The position numbers and the translations under genes were made by a program. From Isoetes taiwanensis (lineage: Eukaryota > Streptophyta > Lycopodiopsida > Isoetales > Isoetaceae), in assembly GCA_021234155.1 (NCBI GenBank), contig JAJEKV010000092.1, positions 62,001 to 126,000 on the forward strand: a stretch of 64,000 nt of DNA, written 5' to 3'. The number at the start of each line of letters is the position of its first letter. Within the stretch, counting starts at the first letter, position 1. Shown here piece by piece: positions 9,290-21,552 of this stretch. The notes below the pieces were generated by a model. That model saw nothing but the letters and a program-made list of their open reading frames with translations. It made no database searches and was not told the DNA's origin.

Positions 9290-11870
9290 ATCCACATATT
9301 GCCGTTGTCAAATTTTGTTATGCAGTGAAGGAATAGCATTTTGAGCATCTATTGTACCTTCTTGATACAATTAACAATAGGTGCTTGTTCAATTGATTGT
9401 TGAATCAATATGTGGTTTTCCAAAATGTAACTTTGCAGCATGTGTGTGGCATCGTGCTCCATATGTCTTCAAACCAATTCTTTGTTTGGTTGTATGGGTA
9501 GTTCAGATTTGTATTCATTAGCTATTGGATTGAAACACAACATAGAACACAACTGTTTCGAGAGACCAAAGTGCAAACAAATCAAAGCCTCCTTTAAATG
9601 ACTAGAAACACCAAATAAGTAAATCATGAAATGTCTTACCACATGAGTACCTATTTTCAATATGGGCTGCTTCACACAAGCAATGGACAAGGCCAGATTC
9701 AATAACTCCTTCAAGTTATTTCATCCACGATCACCACTTTGTATGTTGTAAGAACTCAATCTGCATTCGATTCAGCTGTTTAAACTTTATACCTGCAATT
9801 CAATACTACCTCTGAGTCCAATATTACAAACTGCAAATATGCTATAATGCAATTGAATAGGTGTTCCTCAAGTTTTTTTAACTAGAGAAATAAATTTCAA
9901 GAAGTGAAGACTACTTCAGGCTGGGTTAAATGCAGACAATCCTGAAGTAATGGCAACTTGCCTACCATATGAACTCAATCCAAAAGTACTAGTTCTTACA
10001 TTGCAAGGTACAGACAATAGCAGAGCCCTAAATTTGTATGCAAGTGGTGGCATTCAAAAACGCCATTATAAAGGGAACCATTCAAAAACGACGTAACACA
10101 ACAGCAGGGAAGGCAGAAATGGCCCCATAGAGACGACTTGTTTCAGCCTGATCTGTAAGAATTTTAGCCGATGCCTCAGACTATTTCCCAACCTCCATTT
10201 CCGCTGTTCCATTGGCAATAGGAACTGAAACTTGTAAAGGTCTTAATTTGTGAAGGTCTTAATTTAGCACACACCATAATAACAATATCCAGTTAAAAAC
10301 TAGCAGCGCCATTTCTATACTTGCTGTAAGAATATCCAAAAGTAAAATAATAAATGTGTCCACATTGACTGGTTCGTTTAATCCACGACCCAGCATCTCA
10401 AAATGATACTCAAGGACAACTTTGATGCTTACAGAAGGTGGTTTGTGAGCTGCGATTTCTGCATGCACAAGGGTTAAACTATTGTATAGTTTGTCCCTTA
10501 TAGACCTCTTCTTTTAACACTAAATTGGGTCTAAATGTGCAGTAATGCATTGTTTCTTTATGAAATGTAGATAAACACTTACTAAGACTTTAAATATCGG
10601 CTCCGCCACTTACCAAGGCCTACATGCATCTTCATAGTTTCTCCTCTTTCCGAGTTAGGCAGTGGTCTGTGGCATGATAACATTTCCCACTCACAAGTTG
10701 AATGACTATAAGATACGCAAGACACACAACAAAGAAGACAGCCATGAGTGCTTCCAACCCTAGTCACCTGCCATTATATTTAACACAAAATCCTGGAAAT
10801 TCTTTAACTCTCCAGTGATGATGATTCTGATCTTTGATATATCAAGTCACAACTGGAGAAAAAGCTGACATGCAATAGCTTAATTTTCTACCTTATGCTG
10901 TCGACCCTGCCACTAAGAGGCCAGTAACGTACTTGGATTTTGTGAAAGTTTTAGGATACGTAAGCAAGATACACAACAAAGAAGATAGCCATGAGTGCTT
11001 CCAACCCTAGTCACCTGCCATTATATTTAACACAAAATCCTGGAAATTCTTTAACTCTTCATTGATGATGATTCTAATCTTTGATATATCAAGTCACAAC
11101 TGGAGAAAAAGCTGACATGCAATAGTTTAATTTTCTACCTTTCTTGATAATGCTGTCGACCCTGCCACTATTGAGCAAAAGGGAAGAGCTATATATTGTT
11201 ACTACATTTCTAAACAATCTTCATCTTCATAACTATTTGAAACAAATCTTCTCTATTTCAAAATCCCTAAAAATTATAAGTGAGACTACTAACCTTACAC
11301 GATCTTCCTGTGTAACAGACATCACCAGGACCCCATTCATTCTACCAATAAACAAATCTCCTTGTCAATCACTGTTACATTGGCAGTCGTCGACTGGGCA
11401 CTCTAATAAGGTACCTTTCTACAACACAGAGACATATCCATGTCATTACAACAATATGAAGGCCAACCGTAAGACTTTACCTTTTTGTATAATAAATTTA
11501 TGTATGTAGCCGCAGAAAAGTTGGGGCCTTCACATGACCGTCAAAACTGTCAAACGAGCAAAACTGTCAAACGAACAGAAGCATTACGGCCAACAAACTC
11601 AGACCTGATTATAATGTATATGAACCACATCAAAAATAAAGCAAAGGGAATCTAACATCATCAAAAAGTACAAGCACAGAGTAAGTGAGGCTGGAAATTA
11701 TCAAATATTCACCCGCTAAGAACATAGACATTAACATAATCTGCAACCCTAGTAGAAAAAATATAGTTTGCCAATGGGTAACAAAAGTACACGTTATATG
11801 TGCCTAATCCAGTGAATAACCAACAATGGGCCTTCATTTCTTGAAACGTAACCATGCTTTATGCACAATG
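9290..11870. other. No recognisable gene; contains a tandem duplication
   Basis: No convincing coding signal. The notable structure is the direct duplication recorded separately at 10706-11174. An open plus-strand frame at 11144-11509 has no family features and starts inside the duplication, so I do not call it a gene. Confidence 0.5.
10706..11174. repeat. Direct tandem duplication, about 215 bp, period 247 bp
   Basis: The block with GCCATGAGTGCTTCCAACCC at 10741 recurs at 10988. About 215 bp are shared with a few substitutions and a small indel before TGCTGTCGACCCTGCCACTA. Function unknown. Confidence 0.85.
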
Positions 11871-11878
11871 ATAACATT

Positions 11879-13550
11879 TCAAACAAGCTTCTCTAAAATC
11901 TTCTCTTCATCCGCTGCTCCAAGCAAATGAACAGTTTTTCCTTTAACTTGATGACCGTGGGGCATATCCACAATAATGTAGATGACTTGTTCTGCATACA
12001 CAATAGCGCTGCTATTTTTTCCACCAAAGATGTAACTAGTCGTCCCTGAATGAGTATTTTGATTGCCCTCGTATTTTTTAAAATACTTGCCCTCGAGAAC
12101 TTCATCACCTTTCACAAATCTATTCCCATGTGCATCAACCATATCTTCTTGAAGAGCATGCTTTGGGACTGAGCATAGCACCAGCCAAAACATGTCACCA
12201 TCTTCGTTGTCAACTGGGGCCTCGACTGCAAATATTGTCCCAATACCTACGAGATCAACAAGGGGTGTATGATCATCAATATCTTCAGTGTGCCCACGTA
12301 AAGTATAGCTATCTCTTCCTCGCAAGGGTTCCAAAATGCGTGCAGTCCAACCACCAATTTGTTTTATATTCTCGCATTGATGGATCTCACCATACATGCA
12401 AAATGTGCAAAAGCATGCAAACTGTCTAGTCATCACTTTAGTTGAGTCTTCTTTGCTTATACCACGAATGCTATGAATTTTCCGTGTGCCTTCAACTGTT
12501 TTACAGTCCCAAGCTTCTCTACGATTGACATCATCGATTTTGACTTCCCAAAAGTATCTTTTCACATCTCTTGTTTGACTAGAACAAGTTGCTGCTGCAC
12601 CAGTGGACATGTTATCAGTGAGCCAAGAAGTAGCAACATGAGCATTGGGTTCAATGATGCTATCAGCCTTTAATTGTTCCTTTTCTATCGCGTACTTAAC
12701 GTGAGCCCCTTGCCCATCATGTTCTCCTTTTCCGTGACCAGAACAAAAGAAATTCCACTGCATTGGAACTCCCGTACTAGTAAAATACCGTGGAACAAAA
12801 TAAAATGGACGAGAGGCCTTGAAATGTGCTGCAGCTCCATCTGACCAAACCCAATGCTCATTCATCTCATATCCTTGCTTCTGGACCCACTCATGGTACA
12901 ACCTAAAGCAATGCTGCACAAATAATGTATCATGTTCTTTATCATCTGAGATATAAAAGTGGTATTCCTTTATAGGTTCATCAAACTCCGATTCACGCCT
13001 ATAGGTAATATGAACTAGTATAGTAACTTGTTGACTATGAAAGTACTCACTTTGGATTTCATTCTGTGACTTTAACGTGTAGTTTTAAGCAAAATCGACA
13101 ATGGAAACAATAATCCCAGGAGGAAAGTTCTTCACACATTCTCTAAATTGTTTGTCTTCCCAACATGCTGTGAAGTTGTGGGCAACAAAATCTTTAACGT
13201 GTTGGTAAAAGAACGTTATCAATTGTGCTGGCGATGTCAGTTTTGAAACAAGCTGCTTTCTACTTTTCGAATGATCCTTCTTATCTTTGCCATCCTTCAC
13301 ATCCCCATAGACTTTCCATCCGACGAGTGGGCCGGACTCCGATAACTCCTTAGGGCAGAACCTAATCTTTTTTGAACCACATTGAGCACATTCCCCGAGC
13401 AAGCAACTTAGTCTATGCCATTCAGCCCCTTCACTTTTTGGACATACGGCCATTTCCCAAATCTCGCGAAGCCTAGAAAATGTTTTTTCTGCTGCTATAC
13501 AAGCTTCCATGCCTTCCTTCCATTCACAAACAGAGCAGTAGATCGATAGT
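11879..13550 (-). pseudogene. DDE-type transposase-like protein, C-terminal part with one nonsense codon
   Basis: Two minus-strand frames (13085-13510 and 11879-12919) are in the same phase and are separated only by TAA at 13085-13087; the intervening 55 codons are open. The stop sits in VDFA-stop-NYT, where related proteins usually have Asp-Phe-Ala-Glu-Asn-Tyr, so GAA to TAA is the likely change. Downstream come WSDGAAAHFKASRPFYF and WNFFCSGHGKGEHDGQGAHVK, the Asp-Gly and His-Gly-Lys-Gly signature of a transposase-like family with a probable RNase-H fold. Cys pairs upstream (CSVCEW, CAQCGSKKIRFCP) suggest zinc binding. The frame is open upstream to about 13550, where a TAG acceptor is possible. 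I do not assign a superfamily name. Terminal repeats were not found. Confidence 0.7.
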
Positions 13551-15690
13551 CGCTATTCCGGCGCCGCATCTCTAGCTCGAATTTTTTCCATAATACATGT
13601 GATTTAGCTTTTCGGCTTAATTCTTCTCAGGTGATTCTCATTTTTTGCCATCTCGTTCTCTTTTGATTCGAATTGTGTTTAAGCTTGACGGATTTGAGTT
13701 GGGTATCTCTAATTTGGGTTCATAAAATGTTTTTTTCCTTTCTTTTGCTTACGGTAGCCCAATTACTTACAGAATTACGGGTTTTTGTCTCTGGGCGTGG
13801 ATTTTTTGTATGAAAGCAAGAATCGCCTGTCGAACGTGTTGCAACTCCATATGATGTTGTGAGAGGAAGAAATTGTGGCTAGTAAGAGGGCATGTCATTT
13901 AGTGTAACCGCCCCAACATGATAGTTTAACATCAGATGGATGTTTCAAGAGCGATGCATAAAAAAACCTAAGTGAGTGATTGGCATCACCAAAATAAAAA
14001 GGGGAAAAACTTCTTTTTTACAAGAACTGCAGGAGCCCTTTGTGCCCCAGAAGGCTCCATACAATACATGGCAGAAAAGCAATCCAAGGGGGCTTTCCCA
14101 TTTCTGAAGCTACTTTCTTTAGCCAGGAAATAATTCTCACATTCAGAAAAGCTACTCCGTTGCCATGTTACATGCTCGTTACCTAAACAGCTTTGCAATG
14201 TGAGTTTCATCAACTCCATAGCGTAAGGCCTGAATAGGGCTGACGACTAAGAATTGGTCCTCAGAAACGGTAAACATCAGAGTTTTACTTGTTTCATAAT
14301 CTTGCCAAAGCCAAAAACAGACACAGCAACAGGCATTGTTGAAAAGTATTTTATAAAACTGAATTCTTCACATAAAAGGGCTTCCATCTCTCAAACAATC
14401 TTTGTCCAATGCGTACATGAGGATATGCCTCCTTAAATTGCAAAAACATTTCAACCTGCCAAAACACAAGATATCAATCAGATTTGAGTACCTATCTAAA
14501 TCCAAAGAAGAAACACGGAAAATAGCACTTGAGTAAGTAATAGAAACTAAGGTGAAACACATTATTTATCATCATATACCATTTGCTGGGAGTTTCATTG
14601 GCCTGTGATAGATTGGGCATGTCTGATAATGTTACATTTCCATACCGCAACCATTAGTATGTTGGCTTACAAAATAGGGCTATTTATATAATAAGAAAGA
14701 CCTCACGACTAAACGAGGTTGAGAGGTCTCTTGACATGGATTGTCCAGCTGCCATATACTATCAAAGAAATCACCTTCTTATTGTTGAGAGCAGCCAAAA
14801 CATTATCATAACAGCAATTTGCAAGCTCAAGTATAATACATGTTCGCCCACAATGTCATTCCTTTGCATATGCAATATGTATCCCTTTCTTATTCATACC
14901 ACCAATCACAATTGCCCTAAAGTCCACCAATCCGCAATGTGCAAAATAGTCTTGCAGTTTAGAATTAGAAGCCTTGCATATTGAGTGTGTGATGGGTACC
15001 TTAAATACAACCAAATGTAAGTTGGAGTCTTAGATCCCTCATCAGCTGCCCATCGACATGCTTAAGCTGCATTGTACCTATAGTATACCAATTGCAAAAG
15101 TCGAAATCTTCATGTATGCAACTACACAAATAAAAGGTAGCTCTGTTCTCAAACAACTTTCGTAGATCAAAAGTACCTTGTGTACTTTGATCACTTCAAA
15201 ATTACCTTGACATATCGTCAATGCTACTTTGAGCATCAAAAGTACCTTGATGCATCTTCAACTGTACTTTGAGCATCAAAAGTACGTTGATGTATCTTCA
15301 ACATACTTTAAGCATCAAAAGTAACTTGCCACATCTTCAACAGGACTTTCAGCATCAAAAGTAACTTATGTACTTTAAAATTCTCTAAAGTAGCTTCACG
15401 TATACTTTTTAAAAATTTCAGGATCTTTTTCTACTTTTGTTGCTTCTAGGTTCGAAAGTATGTTTGTGTATTGTGTGTACTTTATGTACTTTAATTCCTT
15501 GTGAGTTTAGAAGCACCTTGAAGACTTATATCAAGTATTTAAGAGCTTCCTCACCTTCCAATCACTCTTAAAAGTTTAGTAATACTAAATGGTAAAAACA
15601 TATGTATCGTTCCCATATTCTTTCACATATGAATGGAATTAATTAGAGATACATTCAACAAATAATACAACAAGCATGGAAAAATTAGTT
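13551..15690. other. Presumed intron/intergenic DNA of the transposase region
   Basis: No strong coding signal. A minus-strand frame at 13986-14219 has no family features. The region lies between N-terminal and C-terminal exons of the broken transposase and may hold further decayed exons. It includes a 40-bp tandem repeat (15160-15380). Confidence 0.4.
15160..15380. repeat. Imperfect tandem repeat, 40-bp period
   Basis: Units of the form GAGCATCAAAAGTACCTTGA followed by TGCATCTTCAACTGTACTTT start at 15231, 15271, 15310 and 15350, with a degenerate unit upstream. Confidence 0.8.
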
Positions 15691-15691
15691 A

Positions 15692-16297
15692 CCTGAGGGA
15701 TTTCCAGATAATGGGTTGGATGTGTGACAAAATTGTCTTTGCCTTTTCCAAGATTTTTCCTGCATATATCCTTCTTGTTTGGTGACACCCTAGTTTTCCC
15801 TGCCCAAAAAACTTGAATCGTGTCTATGACCTCTTGGGACAACCTATCACTGCGTGGTTGCCTTGAGCCATGAGCCCACAAACCATCCTCATTAATAATT
15901 TTTTTCTTTCTCTCACAAGCCCTCTTAAAATTCCTCTTATTAATACCAAGTATAGTTTTGCCTTGGCCTTTTTGTTTTTCATATTACTTCTTGCTGCATC
16001 TGACTCTGACACTACCATGGATAATATGGCATTCTTAGCTGCAAGATGATCGCAACTGCGAGCACCCTTCACCACTTGCAAAGAGGTTCTCAAATTCGTC
16101 ATAACTTCTAATAAGCTTTCACCTCCAAGAAGAATCTCAGAATTATATGCTTCTGCCATTGATGGATGACGAACAAATTTGCCTAGAATTTCTTGTTGCC
16201 TTTCTTTATCCAAATGACTGGTTTGTTGTCGAAAAAACTGCACCATGTTATTTACTAGACGATTGTCATATTGGTGGCAACCTTTGGACTTTCCCAT
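15692..16297 (-). pseudogene. DDE-type transposase-like protein, N-terminal part with frameshift
   Basis: The first frame starts at 16297 (MGKSKGCHQYDNRLVNN) and runs into a stop at 15824. A second frame (open from about 15905 to 15692) carries EVIDTIQVFW, KTRVSPNKKDICRKNL and HPTHYLEIPQ, then a strong donor (CAG|GTAACT). VSPNKKD followed by HYLE is typical of the N-terminal region of the same transposase-like family whose core lies downstream at 13.5-11.9 kb. The frames join across a run of T (A on the coding strand) at about 15899-15905, so a slippage indel in that homopolymer is the likely cause of the frameshift. Confidence 0.6.
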
Positions 16298-16319
16298 GCT
16301 ACTAAAGAAGCTTATTCAC

Positions 16320-17700
16320 CTGCACAATATTATATAAAAGTCAGTTTTTATCCACTAAGATGGACTAATCACAGAGTAAAACTAGCCTAGAAACAAAATT
16401 GAGTTGAGTTTCTAATATTAGTTCATTATGTTTCTAGCTCAACCAAGACATATAAAAATTCTACTTAACTAGTCTTAGGGCCCATAGAGCCAACAAAGAC
16501 TCCTAGTACTGTTATTGATCTCTCCATCCTGTTTGCTCCAGCAACTATGAAGCTAGATAGGACTGTAGAAGAGGATGAGGTGCATATCAATTATGGTAGT
16601 ACTAGTGGGCAAGACAATAGGGCTGACAGCAACAACGGCGGCATTATATATCAATCTTCACCAAGTCATAGTGATGGTTTGGTTAAATTTTCAATTCAAA
16701 GGTCCAGTTCTAACTAGTTTATACTTGATGATGATTCCAAAAATAGATGTCAAAGGGAAAACGCTATTTTCCACTTTCATGCTGCTGCTTATTGTTGAAA
16801 GCTGCTTATGATTCCATCTGCTACCAGAAGCCAGAAGCCAGATTGAATAAAGAGACAAATGCTACAAAATGTGCTATAAAGATCTTGATGTATGTCTCTA
16901 GAATTTATAGTGGACGGAGATGGCTTGGCAAATAGTAAGTCTGCACACTGCAAAGAAAACTGCTCGGCCTGCTAAATTATTTTCATTCAGTGAATCTCTT
17001 ACACAAGCCCAAATGATGTGCCCGCATGTAGTTTAATCGGAAAATAACAACCATATATCGTATCCTTGCTTCTAAACTACATTGTTTGACAACTTCTGAA
17101 TTTGAAATATAAGTATTAATATAGCAATTATGCCGTGGCATGGGAATTGATTATTTTCCTGCCTTATGTAACGTTTCTAGAAATGCATGCATTAACCAAA
17201 TTCTCTACTTATAGCATCATTCATTTGACAAATATTACAGCAAATATCCTAAGATTGTAGAAGTACTGGCGCAATCATCGATCTTGCATTCTTTATCAGC
17301 TGACTTGAAAGATTACAGTTCACATGCCAAGCACAATGAGAATTAATGTTTGGAGTTGGCTGTAAAGTAACTGATTGGACAAATGGAAGGTTAATTCTGA
17401 ATAAACAGTCAACAATCATTCACTTGCTGAAACGAGAAGTTCGCTCATCTATGAGCCACTTCTATATGCTATAACAGCATTAAAGATTCACAATTAAGGT
17501 TCTAGAAGAAAAGAAATTTGCCTCTGATTATACAGCTTTGCTTCCTTGCTAAAACAGTAGGTTCTTTCATCTATGAGCAACTTCAAGAAATCTATATATA
17601 TTACAATTCACCGTTAAAAATTCTAGAAGAATGATTTCTATCACTGATTATGCAGCTTTATCTCATCATTCGAAACATGCACTCAACTTTTCGTTATCTC
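16320..17700. other. No recognisable gene
   Basis: AT-rich DNA. Short open frames at 16575-16935 show no family features. I looked for the missing catalytic Ser/His/Asp exons of the subtilase found just downstream and saw none. Confidence 0.4.
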
Positions 17701-17704
17701 TTAG

Positions 17705-18267
17705 AATGCTGCAGGATCAGTTCATAATATTCTGCCATGGATGATTACAGTTGCTGCAAACACCATTGACAAGAATTTTTCCTCTGATATTACTCTAGGT
17801 AATGGAACTCATCTAAAGGTGGAGTTTCCTGTTCATACTATACCCTAACATAATTAGCGCATGCATATACATCATTTTCAAAGCATCAGACTTTGAAAAA
17901 GACATACATAGATCTGGTAAGGTAAATTCTTGTATTCTATAACATAGTTTCAAATTGGGGAAGAAGCATTGCATCATACGAATTCGAGAACAAAGAGTAC
18001 CCCCTAAACTTTGGAGGGAAGGCAGCTATTGACATGAAGGATGATTACTCTGCAAGGTACTTACTATTAGGAAAAAGGTCATTTTGACAGGGGATCAATG
18101 TCTTTGTTTCCAGCCTATGTCTTGCTGACAGTTTGGACTCATCTAAGGTGAAAGGAAAAGTGTTGCTACGCCAGTCTAGTGAGGGACATGAGGTGCTGAA
18201 AAAAGAAGGAGTTGGAATGTTGAAAACTAGTAGTACACATGGCAGTGACGTACCTGCACAGGCTTAA
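17705..18267 (+). pseudogene. Subtilisin-like serine protease (plant subtilase) fragment
   Basis: Three plus-strand exon-like pieces give consecutive parts of a plant subtilase. 17705-17829 encodes ILPWMITVAANTIDKNF and DITLGNGTHLK. About 17951-18056 encodes YEFENKEYPLNFGGKAA, DMKDDYSA and ends at a donor (CAAG|GTACTT). 18114-18267 starts after a TTTCCAG acceptor with CLADSLDSSKVKGKVLL and stops at TAA. Exons 2 and 3 join in phase. This matches the PA-domain region between the catalytic His and Ser. The catalytic Asp, His and Ser regions and the C-terminal domain are absent, so it is a fragment. Subtilases are secreted proteases; no signal peptide is present here. Confidence 0.7.
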
Positions 18268-18739
18268 CTCTTGCCAGGAGCCGCCCTCCCTTTTTAGGAT
18301 GCCTCCATTGCCTTAGAATACGCCATATCTGCAAAGTAATTCAGGTCCGTCTCTTGCTTTAGAGCGTAATGTAAGTGCTTCATAACAGACATAACTCTCT
18401 TTTCTTTTACCTTCTTAGAAAACCCAGTTGTGAAAATTGCCCCTTGTACAACATCGATCAACTCTACTCTGGCTCCAAATCCACCCTGACAGTAGCTACC
18501 ATCTGAAGCATTGTAACAATCAAATGTTTAGACTTTCCTAATGACTTCTGTCTAATATTTTAAGGATTTGAATGTAAGGACTTACAAAATTAAGGAGACA
18601 GAACTGATCAGGATGGGCCGGAATCACCAATTCGGTAGATGTCACCAGCTCGGCAAATAGATCACCAGCCGGATCGAGCGATAAGCCTTGCCGCCAATGC
18701 AATCGAGTTTAAATTTGGCATACATGTTTAATGGTCCCC

Positions 18740-18826
18740 GAAGTACCCTTGGTTGGGTAACATTTTAGGTAGTTTTATGCTACCTTAATAATAATTTTTA
18801 AGGTAGGGTGTAACGTGCTTATGCCC
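18740..18826. mobile_element. Partial relative of the MITE-like element at 770-1091
   Basis: TTTTAGGTAGTTTT, AATAATAATTTTTAAGG and TAACGTGCTTATGCCC align at the same spacing with the right end of the 770-1091 element (TTTTAGGTACTTTT, AATAATACTTTTTAAGG, TAACATGCTTTTACCC). The left end is not found. It lies just upstream of the L1 ORF1. Confidence 0.5.
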
Positions 18827-18917
18827 GGGTACACTGCATCCCCTCAACCCAATTACTCAAGTTCCTCGACCATATGGAGTTTCAAGAAGACATCCGGAGA
18901 TACGATCGGACGAAGAA

Positions 18918-20381
18918 TTGGATGGTAGACTGCAAAGAACAAGGCCGCCTTATATCCAAGAAAGAAAAATGAGACTCTATGCTGGTATTTCACTCAATCT
19001 TTCAATTGTCCATTCTGAAATTGATGCTTTATCACATTGTGCTGTCATTGTCAAGGTCCAAAAATGTGGTATTAAGCTCGACAAATTATGGGCTTATCTC
19101 CTTAACCTAAACAAAGGAATCATAATCCAAGCAGTTTACTGGCTCAACTTTCCTTACATCATGCTAGAATGTGGAAATACCAGATCAGCAAATTTCTTTC
19201 TCAATTATGGTCCTTTGACTTATGAGACTTCTCAGCTGACCTTCCTAAAATGGCATCCAAAACTTGATTTGGACCAAATGAACAATCTTTGCATTGCTTC
19301 GACATCCCTTTTTGGACTTAATCCTATCTATTGGGATGAAGAGTGTTTCAAGCTTCTCTTCAACTCAATTGGTACCTATATCTCTACTGAATACTCTCCA
19401 TCTAAACCTCCAAGAGCCTTTGTCCAGTTAGACCTGTCCAGAGAAATTCCTCTTTCCATTCCTTTCAAAGATGCCTTTGGAGTAGAATCATCTTTAGCTC
19501 TTAGATGGTCTGGATTGCCTTCCCAATGCCAAAAATGTTTTCAAAGACATTTCTGGTACTCTGACTGCAAATCTTCTACAGGCTTTCAGCAATAAAGTAA
19601 AATAAATATGGATGCAGGTGAGAAAATAGGGGCTTCTCCTCATCATAATTATGGAGGCAAAGCAAGGGAACAAACATCCAATGAGGATGTTACTCAGGAA
19701 AATAATGCTAAGGACCTGGATACATTTCAGAAATTACCAGAAAGTGAAAACTTCAAATGGACAAAAGTAAATGGCAGTTACAAAAGGATTCAGAAACAGA
19801 AAGCAGCAAGGGAGCAGATGAAAGCCAAAGATATGCTTCATGAAGACAATTCCTTCAAATATAAAAGAAATAATGGCATAACAATTGGAGAACCTAAACT
19901 TCTGGTCAAAGGGCTCATTCCAGAAAAAGCAAATCATGCCACACATGATTTATGCTTGACCTTGACCAACATCATCAAGGATGCTAAAAATCAAGATAAG
20001 GGTCAATGCTCTTACAGCCTTATGGATTATCCCATCAAAAACATGAGCAAGAGTGGATCATTAACTATGAAATCTCAAGGCAAAGCTAAGCAAAAGATGA
20101 ATCCTACTCCAAGGAATTCACAGACTTCTTCTACTCTTTCAGCAAATCTGCCTCAGCAAAACATAACTTCTAATGTGCCTCCTGGTCATTTGGATATGTG
20201 CTTGACTAAAACCACAAGTCAAACTACTGAAGTTATATCCATGGATAATCAGCAACATCAAGATAATCTGGTTCAGCATCAAGCCAATCTACATGTCGAC
20301 TGTCATAACCCTTTTCAGGTATTATCTGACCTAAATAATAATCTAGAACAATATAATTATTTAGATGGGAATAAACAATAA
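18918..20381 (+). pseudogene. LINE ORF1 (gag-like, DUF4283-type), one in-frame stop
   Basis: The first 226 codons contain a DUF4283-like fold pattern (ANFFLNYGPLTYETSQLTFL, then KWHPKLDLDQ) and end in Cys-Gln-Lys-Cys-x3-His-x5-Cys, a zinc-knuckle-like motif lacking the usual Gly before His. TAA at 19593-19595 interrupts; the same frame continues to 20381 as a hydrophilic Gln/Asn/Lys-rich tail. The start codon is uncertain since the frame is open upstream of 18918. Role: RNA-binding protein of the retrotransposition particle. Confidence 0.7.
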
Positions 20382-20602
20382 TTATAATGCAGGTAAGATA
20401 AGAGCAGAGCATGTTCCTCTTCACATGTCATTCCCTCAGCACACCCATCTGAGACTGCCACAATTCATAACTCTCCTCCACTCATCCCTCTCATTCAACC
20501 TACACTCCCATCAAATTTGGACTCCCCCATTATGGAAGAACCCTTCAGTCCTCCAAGAATATATAATCTAGTAAGGTTGCAAATCAGCTAGCTTCCCTGC
20601 AA

Positions 20603-21052
20603 ATGCAAATGATACAGGATACAACAGATCAGGATTTCTCCCAGGGTAATGAGTCTAAGGAGATGGCTACTACTGACTTTGTTCCTGAGACTCCAGAGGA
20701 TAAACAATCTTCAGAAGAACAAATGGAGCTTCAAGAGAATGCTATTACCAGGCAAGTTTCAGATTCTATTCCATTAAATACTCTTGATAATAACTCGATG
20801 TTTCAATTCTATCCTGGTGGTTGTTCTGATTATAGTGATTGTGAGGATTATGTAACTGATAAAGAAAACTGGGGCAAGGAAGTATATCTTCTAGAAAATA
20901 CTGCTAAAACTTCTAAGCCTGAAATAGACCTTTCAGCCAAAAGATCTGCTAAAAAGATCAGGAACAATACAGGGAAGATCTTGACAGGTATGAATAAGAC
21001 TCCTGCTCAAAATACCAGGAGCAAAAAGAAATCCAAAATATCCAGAATTTGA
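20603..21052 (+). pseudogene. LINE ORF1 C-terminal tail, shifted frame
   Basis: This acidic-then-basic segment (PETPEDKQSSEEQMELQENA, ending SKKKSKISRI) is in a different frame from 18918-20381, with a frameshift in 20381-20603. It stops 33 bp before the ORF2 start, as expected for the last part of ORF1. No domain recognised. Confidence 0.5.
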
Positions 21053-21085
21053 TTTCCATCCTTTTTCCCACTTCACTCTCTGGAT

Positions 21086-21540
21086 ATGAAGATTTTATCC
21101 TGGAATCTTAGAGGCATTAAAGGTCCTCTTAAAAGGAGACGAGCCATTGCTCAGATCAGATTATACAATGCAGACATAATTCTTCTTCAAGAGATCAAAC
21201 TTCCATCTTTTGAATGTAGCAATCTAGGTGAATGGATCTACCCTAACTCCTCCCTTATTTGGATTGATTCTGCTGGGGCTAGTGGTGGTCTTGCTATAAT
21301 TTAGAAGAGAGATATTAGCCATATCTCATTTCATAATGGTCCATCCAAAACTTGGCAGGCTGTTACTTTCTCTATTTCCAACTCCATCTTTAGTATTGTT
21401 AATATTTATGCTCCAACTTCACCAAATGATAGAGAACCTGTTTGGAATGAGATTAATTCATGGTTAGCCTCTCAAAATTTGGATAATTGGATCCTTGCTA
21501 GAGATTTTAACAACACTCTTCCTGGGAGTTAAAGTTAGGG
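21086..21540 (+). pseudogene. LINE ORF2 endonuclease domain, N-terminal half
   Basis: The start ATG gives MKILSWNLRGIKGPLKRRR, with the Asn of the APE endonuclease motif, then IILLQEIKL with the catalytic Glu. TAG at 21302-21304 replaces the usual Trp codon. The frame then continues through IVNIYAPTSP to ILARDFNN, where Arg replaces the usual Gly of the Gly-Asp-Phe-Asn motif. A frameshift near 21525 shifts reading into the next piece. Confidence 0.75.
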
Positions 21541-21552
21541 AATAAGATCAAT

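Noticed and set aside
11144-11509. 121-codon plus-strand frame
   Set aside because: Begins inside a tandem duplication, no family features, composition like translated AT-rich DNA.
15160-15380. CRISPR-like regular repeats
   Set aside because: Contiguous 40-bp tandem units without unique spacers in a plant genome; a minisatellite.
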